This document shows, piece after piece, positions 13,828 to 22,175 of a stretch of 64,000 nt of DNA (positions within the stretch are counted from its first letter, which is position 1; the number at the start of each line of letters is the position of its first letter). Source of the stretch: Dehalococcoidia bacterium (lineage in GTDB: Bacteria > Chloroflexota > Dehalococcoidia > Bin125); assembly GCA_022825265.1 (NCBI GenBank), contig JAJDXE010000004.1, positions 396,341 through 460,340 on the forward strand, in the 5' to 3' direction. Below the pieces are notes generated by a model. That model searched no databases. It worked only from the letters and a program-made list of their open reading frames with translations, and was not told the origin of the DNA. A program made the position numbers and the translations under genes.

Positions 13828-15465
13828 ATGGAACCCGTCCGGCTCGAACTCCTGGAGCAACTGGCCGAGACGCCGTTCGCTGATCGGATCGAGCTCGCGG
13901 CGCTCTCCGGCCGCTCTGTCGCGACGGTCTTTCGCGGTCTGGCGGCGCTGTCCGAGGCCGGCCTGGTCGAGGATCTGGGCCACGCGACGGAGCTCATGCC
14001 CAGCACGCGCCGCTTCTGCCTGACCGCGCGGGGAGTCGAGCGGCTCGCCGGCGAGCGCGACATCGGTTCGGGTTCGGCGCTCGCCGGCCATCCCGTCTCC
14101 GAGCAGTGGCGGCGCGCGCTGCTGCGCCGGCTGGATGCGGTCGCCGCCGTCTATCGTCTGGCGTCGTCGCTGACCGAGGTCTCGTTCCCGATCCGCCTGC
14201 GCTGGTACCGCTCGGCGGCGCCCGATGCCGCGGTGGCGCTGGCCGACGGCCGGACGCTGGCGATCCTGCGGCTGGGCCGGGGCGTCGAGCGGACCGCCCT
14301 GGCCCACCGCTTGCGCCGGCTGCGCGACGGGCCGGAGTACTCGGCCGCCTTCGTGCTGGCGCCGGATGAGACGCGCCTGCGGCATCTGCGCCGTCTCGCC
14401 CGAGGCCTGCCGTTCTCCTGCTACCTCGCCGTCGAACGTCACGCGCTGGCCGCCTCGGCCGACGACGCGGTCTGGGTCCCGCGGGCGGGCGGGCCGACGT
14501 TGAGTCTGCGCGACGCTCTCGGGTTCGTCCGCGCTCCGGGCGAATGGACGCGGGAGCGGACGGCCGCGCGCCGCTCCATGCCGCGCTGGTTGGATGCGGG
14601 CTCAGATCACGACTGGCTGCTGCCCGCCCGGCTCAAGCCGGCCGAGAAGCGCAGCCTGGACCTGATCGCCGACTGGCCCTGGCTCGCGCCCGAGCATCTC
14701 GAAGGTTTGTTGGTCGTCGGCAGAAGGCGGGTCTCGCAGCTGACCGGGTCGCTGGAGGAACTGGGCCTGGTCGCAATGCCCCGCATCGAGCGCCGCCGCA
14801 GGCTCGCGCTTACCGACCGCGCGTTGACAGCGCTGGCCCACCGGGACCGCGCGTCGCCGACCGAGGCCCGCGGACGCTGGAGCGCGGGCGCGGATGGGCC
14901 GGCGGCTGAGACGGACTGGCGCGAGGTCCCCGGCCGGCGGGCGCGCCAGTTGTTGCGCCACATCGGCCACACGGAGTCCGTGCACGGGTTCGCGGCGGCG
15001 CTGTCGGCGCAGGCCCACGACGTGGAGGTCGAGCTGGCCCAGCTCGATCCGCCGCACCGGGCCTCGCGCTACTTCCGGCTCGATGGACGGCTGCGTTCGA
15101 TCCAGCCGGACGCCTTCGTCGTGCTCCACGCGGGCAGCGAGCGCCTGCCGCTGTTCCTGGAGTGGGAGCGGCGGGCGATCCGGCCGAAGACGATGCGCGC
15201 CCGCCTGGCGCCCTACCTGCGTTACTTCAGCAGCCGCCGGCCGACGGACGACCACGGCGCTTTGCCGCGGCTGCTCGTCGTGTTCGACGATCCCCTGGCC
15301 GCGACCCAGTTCCTGCGCGTCGCTCGCTCGGAGCTGGAGCGGACTCGGGTTTCGGTTCCGCTGTTCGTCTCGGATCCCGAGCTGCTCCGCCGCCATGGAC
15401 CGCTGGGCTCCGCCTGGCGCGGGATCGACGGCTGGCAACTGAGAGACCCGCTCGGCTCGTTCTGA
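13828..15465 (+). CDS. Replication-relaxation family protein
   Basis: The 545-residue protein starts with a winged-helix domain (LEQLAETPFADRIELAALSG, then SVATVFRGLAALSEAGLVEDLG) and has a second, later HTH (about residues 285-320). The C-terminal part carries a nuclease-like segment with LRSIQPDAFVVLH and LFLEWERRAI. This architecture fits the Replic_Relax family (Pfam PF13814), whose members act in plasmid replication and DNA relaxation. The ATG at 13828 has GGAGG 7 bases upstream; longer starts would run into the iteron zone. It lies just before the type IV secretion operon, where a relaxase or Rep would be expected. Confidence 0.7.
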   Translation: MEPVRLELLEQLAETPFADRIELAALSGRSVATVFRGLAALSEAGLVEDLGHATELMPSTRRFCLTARGVERLAGERDIGSGSALAGHPVSEQWRRALLRRLDAVAAVYRLASSLTEVSFPIRLRWYRSAAPDAAVALADGRTLAILRLGRGVERTALAHRLRRLRDGPEYSAAFVLAPDETRLRHLRRLARGLPFSCYLAVERHALAASADDAVWVPRAGGPTLSLRDALGFVRAPGEWTRERTAARRSMPRWLDAGSDHDWLLPARLKPAEKRSLDLIADWPWLAPEHLEGLLVVGRRRVSQLTGSLEELGLVAMPRIERRRRLALTDRALTALAHRDRASPTEARGRWSAGADGPAAETDWREVPGRRARQLLRHIGHTESVHGFAAALSAQAHDVEVELAQLDPPHRASRYFRLDGRLRSIQPDAFVVLHAGSERLPLFLEWERRAIRPKTMRARLAPYLRYFSSRRPTDDHGALPRLLVVFDDPLAATQFLRVARSELERTRVSVPLFVSDPELLRRHGPLGSAWRGIDGWQLRDPLGSF

Positions 15466-15524
15466 CCCGATATCGGGTGTCGCTCGACACGCTGCGCAAC
15501 TGATTTTCCGCCTCTGCATCAGGG

Positions 15525-15546
15525 GGGTGACGCGCGCGTCACCCCT
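15525..15546. terminator. Perfect palindrome, probable terminator
   Basis: A 22-base perfect palindrome with arms GGGGTGACGCG and CGCGTCACCCC follows the replication-relaxation-type gene. A smaller palindrome (ACCCGATATCGGGT, 15466-15479) directly abuts the stop codon. The downstream T content is low, so termination could be inefficient. Confidence 0.55.
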
Positions 15547-15626
15547 TACAGACTATTACATCGCCTCCCGCATCCGTGAACACTCTGGCTCATCCCCAGA
15601 GAACGCAAGTGCGATGAGAGGCCCGT

Positions 15627-16247
15627 ATGAGAACTCGAAGGACGTTACTGCGGATCGGAATCGCCCGACTGATTGTTGCGGCCGGCCTCGCGCTGATCGC
15701 CGCCCTCTTCGCGCTCACCGCCTGGCGGATCGCCGAGGCCCAGCAGCCGCCCGCGGGCGCGGAGCTGGAGTGGGTCAACCAGGAGGACCAGGACTGGATC
15801 GAGCGCAAGAAGCACGGCCAGTTCCGCGCCCGCCCGATCTTCAACCGCCAGCTGGCGACCCTCTACTACGGGCTGCGCGATTCCGACACGGGCGAGTGGC
15901 TGACCGCGATGTACCGCGTCTCCGGAGGCGAGAAGGAGCGCGACGAGGGCTGGGAGTACGAGTTCGACTATCCCGCCCTGGACGAGCACGAGGCGCTCGA
16001 CCCGGACAAGACCTATTTGATCGTGATCCTGGCCGCGGTCCCGCGCCAGGCGACCCCGACCACCTTCTACGCCGTCGTCCCGATGCACCAGCCGGGCGGG
16101 CTGCTGGGCAGCCTCCTGCGCGCCCTGGACCCGGACGGCTGGGCCAAGGCCGCGGCGCGCTGGGTGATAGAGGGCGTGCACGGCACGCTCTGCGGCGTCT
16201 TGACCGAGCTGACCGGTGAAGAGCCGGACGGCTGCGGCGAGGAGTAG
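15627..16247 (+). CDS. Secreted or membrane-anchored T4SS operon protein
   Basis: This 206-residue protein has an N-terminal basic region and one hydrophobic segment (LIVAAGLALIAALFALTAW), followed by a soluble extracytoplasmic domain rich in charged and aromatic residues and ending with two Cys (GTLCGVL and DGCGEE). It starts the type IV secretion operon, six bases before the TrbL-like gene. Its position suggests a surface or periplasm-equivalent component of the mating apparatus. I do not recognise a family. The start at 15627 has GAGAGG upstream. Confidence 0.6.
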   Translation: MRTRRTLLRIGIARLIVAAGLALIAALFALTAWRIAEAQQPPAGAELEWVNQEDQDWIERKKHGQFRARPIFNRQLATLYYGLRDSDTGEWLTAMYRVSGGEKERDEGWEYEFDYPALDEHEALDPDKTYLIVILAAVPRQATPTTFYAVVPMHQPGGLLGSLLRALDPDGWAKAAARWVIEGVHGTLCGVLTELTGEEPDGCGEE

Positions 16248-16253
16248 ACACGT

Positions 16254-17228
16254 ATGTCGGACATCATTACCGGCACGCCCGCCGACCTGACCTACGGCCA
16301 CTGGCTGGTCCAGGACGCCTGGCTCGCGGTCTGGGTCGTGACCTCGGCCGCACTGGCGTTCATCATCGGCTGGATCGGCCTCTCGCTGATCACCCAGGAA
16401 CCATTGGGCGCGCGGCAAGCGGGCTGGCGCGAACTGATCCCGCGGCTGCTGCTGGGCGTGGTGGCGGCCGCCGCCTCGCTCTGGTGGTGCGCCCTCGTGA
16501 TCGATGTGGCGCACGCCGTCTCCGGATTCATCGCCGCCACCCTCGATGTGACGCCCTCCGACCTGCTCCGCGCTCCGGTCGAGACCCTGCTCACCGCCGT
16601 CGAGGGCGGCTCGGTCGGGCTCGCCCTGCTGCTCGCGCTGATTTATCTCATCTACGGGTTCTTCTGTCTCTACCTCTTGATGCAGATGGTCTTGCGTTTG
16701 GCCCTGATCGACCTCCTGCTGGTGCTCGCGCCGGCGGCGATGGGCCTCTGGATCCTGCCCCATTCCTCGGGCTGGAGCCGGCACTGGCTCCGGCTCTTTG
16801 CGACCACCGTCTTCCAGCAGGCGATCCAGCTGATCGCCCTCGCCCTGGGCATCGGCTTCCTCGGCGAGCTGGCCGAGATCCAGGCGTTCGAGCCGGCCCG
16901 GGATCTGATCTGGAAGCTCTTGATGTCGGTCGCCTTCATCTACCTGGCGACGCGGGTGCCCTCGATGCTGGGCAACTCCAGCCCCTTCGACGCCTGGCTC
17001 TCGACGCTCTACTTCGGCTTCTCCCTGCCCTACACGATGGCCCGCTCGGTCGGGTCCGTGGTCTCCCTGGGCAGGGGCGGCGGAGGCGCGGCGCGTTCGG
17101 CCGCCGCCTCGCAGGCCGGTTCATCCACCTCCGGCGTCGGCGGCGCGAGCCGCTCGGCGGCCGAGCTCTCGACGCCTCAGGGCGGCTCTGGGCCATCCGG
17201 TCCCGGACCGCGCAGCCGCAACGAATAA
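16254..17228 (+). CDS. TrbL/VirB6-like polytopic membrane protein
   Basis: The 324-residue protein has about seven hydrophobic segments. They include WLAVWVVTSAALAFIIGWIG, LIPRLLLGVVAAAASLWW, LALLLALIYLIYGFFCLYLL and LIDLLLVLAPAAMGLWILP. The last of these, a Leu-Ala-Pro turn in a helix near the middle, is the typical TrbL/VirB6 core. The C-terminus is a long Gly/Ser/Pro-rich tail. It probably forms the inner channel of the conjugation machine. It follows the preceding gene by six bases. Confidence 0.75.
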   Translation: MSDIITGTPADLTYGHWLVQDAWLAVWVVTSAALAFIIGWIGLSLITQEPLGARQAGWRELIPRLLLGVVAAAASLWWCALVIDVAHAVSGFIAATLDVTPSDLLRAPVETLLTAVEGGSVGLALLLALIYLIYGFFCLYLLMQMVLRLALIDLLLVLAPAAMGLWILPHSSGWSRHWLRLFATTVFQQAIQLIALALGIGFLGELAEIQAFEPARDLIWKLLMSVAFIYLATRVPSMLGNSSPFDAWLSTLYFGFSLPYTMARSVGSVVSLGRGGGGAARSAAASQAGSSTSGVGGASRSAAELSTPQGGSGPSGPGPRSRNE

Positions 17229-17250
17229 CCGATCTGTTCCGCAGCACTCA

Positions 17251-17347
17251 AGGAGGTGGGCCATGTGCTGACCGACCGAGCGTCCCGGATGGGACACCGC
17301 CAATCAAGCGCCCCGTTTAGAGAACGGGGCGAGTTCCCGGAAAGGAA
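17251..17347 (+). promoter_or_regulatory. Two-codon leader and hairpin before the pilin-like gene
   Basis: A strong Shine-Dalgarno AAGGAGGT is followed by ATG TGC TGA at 17263-17271, a Met-Cys-stop mini-ORF. Downstream is a perfect 9-bp stem (CGCCCCGTT and AACGGGGCG, 17309-17331) and a small stem (GTTCC and GGAAC, 17333-17347) that covers the Shine-Dalgarno of the next gene. A shorter stem GTCCC/GGGAC lies at 17282-17295. Confidence 0.5.
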
Positions 17348-17355
17348 CACACCTG

Positions 17356-17658
17356 ATGAGTGATCTGGTTCAAACCATTTCCAACCTGGTCGGCATCTTG
17401 CTCGGCGTGGTCGGCGGCGTCGGCGTCGCCTACTTCGTCTTCGGCGCCTACCAGTACCTGACCGCTTCCGGCGCGCCGCACCAGATGGAGCGCGGCAAGA
17501 CGGCGATGCTCACCGCGCTCGCCGGGATCGTGCTCGCGATGGTCGCCTTCGGCGTGGTCGAACTGGTGATCGACGCGGTCGCCAACCCGGTCGTCGAGAT
17601 CGACGCACCGCCCGACCCGGCCTCGGCCGGCGGATCCGACGGCGGCGATGGCGGCTAG
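17356..17658 (+). CDS. Two-helix pilin-like protein (VirB2/TrbC type)
   Basis: The 100-residue protein has two hydrophobic helices (NLVGILLGVVGGVGVAYFVF and AMLTALAGIVLAMVAFGVVE) joined by a polar loop with a Gly-Ala-Pro-His turn, and an acidic Gly-rich C-terminus. Size and topology match VirB2/TrbC-type conjugative pilins of Gram-positive-type systems. There is no long cleavable signal peptide. It is preceded by an unusual structured leader. The start at 17356 has AAAGGA upstream. Confidence 0.65.
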   Translation: MSDLVQTISNLVGILLGVVGGVGVAYFVFGAYQYLTASGAPHQMERGKTAMLTALAGIVLAMVAFGVVELVIDAVANPVVEIDAPPDPASAGGSDGGDGG

Positions 17659-17685
17659 GCCGCCGTTGAGAAAGGAGGGCGCCTC

Positions 17686-19542
17686 ATGGATGAACACGAG
17701 GTGCCGACCCACGTGCAGGCCGAGGACCGCGTCCTGCTCTGGTTCACCTTCCCCCAGATCGTGGCCCTGACCGCCGTGGCGGCGCTGAGCTACGGCGTCT
17801 ACCAGGTCGCGCCGTTCGGTCCCGAGGCGGTCAGGATCGGGGCGGGCCTGGTCTTCGCCCTGGTCGGCGTCGCGCTGGTCGTGGGCAAGGTCAACGGCCG
17901 CCGCTTGCCGGCGGTCGCGGCCGACCTGTTGCGCTTCGGCTTCGGCGCCCGGCGCTTTCAAGGTCCGCCGTCGCAGCTGGTCCGCTCGGAGCCGCCCGCG
18001 CCGCCCGGCGCTGCGGCGAAGGCGCCGCCGGCAGAGGACCGGGCCGCGCAGTTCCCGCTGATGCCGGCGCCACCCGACAAGGGGCCGATCGAAGGGACAG
18101 TTGACGCTGCGATGCAGCGGTCGGCTTCCGGACATGGTCCGGTCCAGCGCGCCGCGCGCAAGCTGGCCAACTTGAGGCGCCCAGAGCGCACAGAGCGCCC
18201 CGAGAACCGGGCCAAGACGCGGGGCCAGCGGAAGCCGCTCCGGCCGCGCAGCTGGTTCGGCAAGCGCGACCGCAAACGCCGGTCCAAGTCCGAGTACGAA
18301 GAGGCCCGCCAGGCAATCGCCCGGGAGCAGCGGGAACAGCGGTTCGTCCGCTGGCCCGCGCTCCTGGGCGGAGCCGCCGCCCTGGCCGTGATCGCCTCGA
18401 TCACGGTCTGCAGTCCGCCGCCCCTGGCGGTGGCCGACGAGGGCGAGCAGGAGTCCTGGACCTCGGACGAGATCGAGTTCGACCCGCCGCCGCTGATCCC
18501 GGGCCGGCGGCTGTTCATCGAACGGCTGACCGTGACCCAAACCGCGGCGACGGTCGTGGTCAGGGCAGCCGCCAACCTGGAGATCGAGGCCAGAGCCTTC
18601 GGCGGCCCGGACGGGCGCGAGTCCCGGTTCCAGCGCGACGACACGCTGGGCACGGGCGGGCGCTCCAGTTACGTGGCGCCGCTGGACGGTCCGGTCCCGT
18701 CGTTCACCTTCTCCTGGCGCGACGAGCACGGCCAGGCCGGAGCAGTGTCGCTGGCGGGCGACCAGCTGCCCTATCCCCTGCCCGAGGTCCAAGGCGAACT
18801 CTGCGACCTGCGCCTCGTGCGGCTCAGCTGGCGCGAGGGCACGGTCGAGGGATCGGTCCGCTCCGACTGCCGCGCGGGGCTGGACGAACCGGTCGAGCTG
18901 GAGACCGCCTCCGGTCACGCGCACCTGAGCCACACCGCGCTCTTGCCGGCCGAGATGACGCGGATCACGGGCACGCTCACGGTCTCGGCCAACGGCCGGC
19001 AGGCGAGCGTTCCCTTCGTCGCGGGCGGCGAGACCCTGTTCCAACTGCCGCTGGCAGCCGAACGCGCGATCCTCGCGGTCGAGATCACGGCGGCCCTGAC
19101 CGCCGAGCTGCGGATCGCGCTGCCGCCCCTGGTCCAACTCACGCACCGCCCCTACCGCCTGGAGCGGCGCACCGAGACCGTCACCCTGGTGCGGCCGGGC
19201 ACGAGCCAGACCGTCTCGGAGACGGTCAGTTGGACCGACGACGAGGGCAACGTGTCCTCGCAGACGGTCTCGGCCACGCTCTCGATCCCGTCCGCCACGG
19301 TGCAGAAGGACGTGACGCTAGAGATCGAGCACCACGAGCACGTGCGGGCCGAACTGGTCTCACGGCCGCCGCTGAGCAAGACGCGCTCGGAGCGGCTGTT
19401 GCTCGGGGCCGGGATCGCCGCGGACGACGACTACCGCGCCCTGGTCGTGCCCGAGCGGGAGCCCGAACGGCCGCGCTCGGTCCAGACCCGCGTCTCGGAG
19501 GCCGACCTGATCGACCTGTTCGCGATGCTCGGTTGGGAGTAG
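17686..19542 (+). CDS. PrgI-domain conjugation protein with large C-terminal region
   Basis: The 618-residue protein opens with a PrgI-like domain: THVQAEDRVLLWFTFPQIVAL, then two hydrophobic segments to about residue 70. This domain accompanies VirB4 in Gram-positive and Chloroflexi-type systems. A Pro/Arg-rich cytoplasmic linker follows, then a third membrane helix (LLGGAAALAVIASITVC, about residues 226-242) and a roughly 370-residue extracytoplasmic region predicted to be beta-rich. Normal PrgI proteins are about 120 residues, so this is a fusion. The external part may be a VirB8-like or adhesin-like module. GGAGGG lies before the ATG. Confidence 0.72.
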   Translation: MDEHEVPTHVQAEDRVLLWFTFPQIVALTAVAALSYGVYQVAPFGPEAVRIGAGLVFALVGVALVVGKVNGRRLPAVAADLLRFGFGARRFQGPPSQLVRSEPPAPPGAAAKAPPAEDRAAQFPLMPAPPDKGPIEGTVDAAMQRSASGHGPVQRAARKLANLRRPERTERPENRAKTRGQRKPLRPRSWFGKRDRKRRSKSEYEEARQAIAREQREQRFVRWPALLGGAAALAVIASITVCSPPPLAVADEGEQESWTSDEIEFDPPPLIPGRRLFIERLTVTQTAATVVVRAAANLEIEARAFGGPDGRESRFQRDDTLGTGGRSSYVAPLDGPVPSFTFSWRDEHGQAGAVSLAGDQLPYPLPEVQGELCDLRLVRLSWREGTVEGSVRSDCRAGLDEPVELETASGHAHLSHTALLPAEMTRITGTLTVSANGRQASVPFVAGGETLFQLPLAAERAILAVEITAALTAELRIALPPLVQLTHRPYRLERRTETVTLVRPGTSQTVSETVSWTDDEGNVSSQTVSATLSIPSATVQKDVTLEIEHHEHVRAELVSRPPLSKTRSERLLLGAGIAADDDYRALVVPEREPERPRSVQTRVSEADLIDLFAMLGWE

Positions 19543-19544
19543 CC

Positions 19545-19874
19545 ATGCTGCGACGACTCCCGACCATCATCGCCCTCGGCGCGGCGGCGCTGCTCTCGAC
19601 CGCCGCCGCGCCCGAGGCAGTAGAACTCGCCGAGCAGGAGATGCTCGACGCCTTCGACGCCGCCCTGACCGCGGTCGCCTACGCCGCCTCGGGCCTGGCC
19701 CTGTTCGGGCTGGTCTGGGCCGGCTTCCTCTTGATGGCCGATGGCCCGGAGGGGCGCGGTTCGCGGTCCCGCTCGGCCGTCTTCCTGACGATCGCCGGCC
19801 TCGCGGTCGCGCTCTCGGCCAAGGGCCTGGCGGCGCTGATCTCGGCCGGCCTGATCCCGATACCGATCCCCTGA
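19545..19874 (+). CDS. Second pilin-like two-helix protein
   Basis: This 109-residue protein has an N-terminal signal-like segment (TIIALGAAALLSTAAAPEAV with Ala-Ala-Ala ahead of the mature part), then two hydrophobic helices (ALTAVAYAASGLALFGLVWA and LTIAGLAVALSAKGLAALI). It resembles a VirB2/TrbC pilin in size and topology, and unlike the other pilin-like gene it carries a likely cleavable leader. It begins two bases after the PrgI-type gene and ends just before virB4, so it is tightly coupled. Which of the two proteins forms the pilus is unknown. Confidence 0.6.
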   Translation: MLRRLPTIIALGAAALLSTAAAPEAVELAEQEMLDAFDAALTAVAYAASGLALFGLVWAGFLLMADGPEGRGSRSRSAVFLTIAGLAVALSAKGLAALISAGLIPIPIP

Positions 19875-19889
19875 CGAATGGAGACCGAC

Positions 19890-22124
19890 ATGAGACGACT
19901 GTTGTCCCGAAACCAAACACCGGCGGCGTCACTCCCAAACAGTGACGCCGCCTCGCTTGAACCGCCTCCCGAGAACGAGACTGCCGCCCGCCAACTGCCC
20001 CAGCTGCCGCTCTGCTTCATGCTCTCGCACCTGGAGCCGGACGGTCCGGTCCGCCTCGACGGAGTCAAGCTGGCCCTGACCGAGCTGATGGGCCTGGAAC
20101 TAGACGCGCCCAAGCTGGGCGCCTTCGCCGGGCTGCTCAACGCCTGCGACTTCCCCCTGCAGCTGCTGGTCCGCCAGCACCCGCCCGAACTGGGGCGGAT
20201 GCGGCGCGAACTGGAACAGGCGCAGCCCGCCGACCTGCCCGAACAGACAATCGAGGCGGCCCAGTCCCAGCGTCGCCTCCTGTCTGAGCTGGAGTCGCGC
20301 GAGGGCATCCTCGACCGACGCTTCTACGCCGTCTGCGAGGAGGAGCACGCGGCCGAGCTGCGCGGTCTGCTGGCCCGCACCGGCCTGACCATCCATCCGC
20401 TCGAGGGTGAGACGCTGGAGCGCTTTGTCATCGCCTCCGCCCTGGGCGGTTCGCCGGCGGAACGCGACCGCACCGAGCCGGTCGAAATAGTGCTCAACCA
20501 GCGCGACATCAAGCTCGGCGACCGCCTGGCCCGCGCGCTGCACCTGAGCAAGTGGCCGCGCTCTTTGGCGCCCGGCTCCCTGCAGCAGCTGATGGCGACC
20601 GGCGCGCCGATGGATATCGCGCTGCACCTGGGCCCGATTCCCTCGGAGCAGGCCGCCCGCCAGCTGGAGTGGCAGAAGGTGCGCTTCGAGTCGGCTCGCT
20701 CGCTCTCCATGCGGCGGGGCAAGACGATGTCGCCCGAAGCGGAGATTGCGCTTGAAGACGTGAGCCGTCTGCGCGACGATGTGCAGCGCGGACGCGAGCG
20801 GCTGTTCCACGCCTCGCTCTCGCTGACCCTGCACGCCGATGATCACGAGACCCTGACCGAGTTGACCCAGCGCGCCTCGGCCCACTGCGCCGCCGCCCTG
20901 GGCCAGCTCGAGCCGTTGCCCTTCCGCCAGCGCGAGGGCCTGCTCTCGACCCAGCCGCTCGGGCTCAACGCGGTGGCTGCCTGGCGCACGCTGGACACAT
21001 CCTCCGTCGCCCGCTGCTTCCCCTTCTCGCCGCCCGACCTCGACACCCGTTCGGGCGCGCTTTACGGAATCGACATGCGCGCCTGCGCGCCGATCGTCTA
21101 CGACCCCTGGGATGGAACGCACCTCAACGCCAACACGGCCGTCCTGGCCCGTTCCGGTTCGGGCAAGTCGTTTGCGACCAAGTTGGGCGTGCTGCGCGGC
21201 CTCTGCCGCGGCGTGGTCGCCTACGTGATCGACCCCGAGGGCGAGTACGCCGACATGGCCCGCTCGGCCGGCGGACGCGTGCTCTCGCCCGGCGTCGCCG
21301 GTCAGGGCATGAACCCGTTCGTGCTGGACCAGACCGACCCGGAGGAGCTGCTCCAGCGGATCGGCTCGCTCCGGCGGCTGATCGAGGTGATGGTCGGCGA
21401 GCGGCTGGGGGCGGAGCGCCGGGCGGCGCTCGACCACGCCCTGGCCGGCTACTACGCCCAGCCCCGGGAGCGGACCGGGTTCCGCGATTTCTACCGCTTC
21501 CTGGAGGAGAACGATCCCGAGGGTTTGTCCAAACTGCTCAGGCCGTTCGCCTCGGGCAGCCTTAGGCACCTGCTCTCGGACGAGGGCGACGACCTCCTGC
21601 ACAACGAAGCGCTGGTCACCGTCTTCGACCTGCGCCTCCTCGAACCCGAGCTGCGGCCAGCGGCGGCGATGGTCTGCACCGAGACGGTCTGGGCCGCCGC
21701 AGCGAGGGATCCCCGGCCGCGCCTGCTGGTCGTGGATGAGGTCTGGTCGATCATGCAGCACCCCGAGGGCGCGGCGTTCATGGTCTCGATGGCCAAGCGG
21801 GCGCGCAAGCACCAACTGGGACTGCAGTTCATCACCCAGGACGTGCAGGACCTCCTGTCCGAGGACCACTCGCGCACGATCACCGGGCACTCCGGCCGGG
21901 CGCTCTTGCAGAACGCCGCGTTCAAGCTGCTCTTGCAGCAGGACGCGGCCGCGATATCGACCGTAGGCGACGCCTTCGACCTGCCCGAGGACCTGCAGCG
22001 CTGGCTGGTCTCTTGTCCCCGCGGCGACGGGCTGCTGCTGGCAAAAGGCGAGCGCTTCCCCATTCGGATTGAAGCGACGCCCGAGGAGACCGAGCTGATC
22101 GAGTGGCGGCCGGGCCGGCACTGA
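19890..22124 (+). CDS. virB4: VirB4-type conjugation ATPase
   Basis: The 744-residue protein is a VirB4/TraC ATPase with Walker A GSGKSFATK (about residue 423) and Walker B LLVVDEVWSIMQ (about residue 612), followed by KRARKHQLGLQFITQDVQD, a conserved VirB4 block. The N-terminal 400 residues form the usual docking domain. It powers assembly and substrate transfer at the membrane. The in-frame ATG at 19878 has no ribosome site, whereas GGAG precedes the ATG at 19890, which I chose. The length is typical. Confidence 0.92.
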   Translation: MRRLLSRNQTPAASLPNSDAASLEPPPENETAARQLPQLPLCFMLSHLEPDGPVRLDGVKLALTELMGLELDAPKLGAFAGLLNACDFPLQLLVRQHPPELGRMRRELEQAQPADLPEQTIEAAQSQRRLLSELESREGILDRRFYAVCEEEHAAELRGLLARTGLTIHPLEGETLERFVIASALGGSPAERDRTEPVEIVLNQRDIKLGDRLARALHLSKWPRSLAPGSLQQLMATGAPMDIALHLGPIPSEQAARQLEWQKVRFESARSLSMRRGKTMSPEAEIALEDVSRLRDDVQRGRERLFHASLSLTLHADDHETLTELTQRASAHCAAALGQLEPLPFRQREGLLSTQPLGLNAVAAWRTLDTSSVARCFPFSPPDLDTRSGALYGIDMRACAPIVYDPWDGTHLNANTAVLARSGSGKSFATKLGVLRGLCRGVVAYVIDPEGEYADMARSAGGRVLSPGVAGQGMNPFVLDQTDPEELLQRIGSLRRLIEVMVGERLGAERRAALDHALAGYYAQPRERTGFRDFYRFLEENDPEGLSKLLRPFASGSLRHLLSDEGDDLLHNEALVTVFDLRLLEPELRPAAAMVCTETVWAAAARDPRPRLLVVDEVWSIMQHPEGAAFMVSMAKRARKHQLGLQFITQDVQDLLSEDHSRTITGHSGRALLQNAAFKLLLQQDAAAISTVGDAFDLPEDLQRWLVSCPRGDGLLLAKGERFPIRIEATPEETELIEWRPGRH

Positions 22125-22175
22125 GCCGCCGTCGGCACCACCGACACCGGACATCCAATCCGAACGGATCCACAA

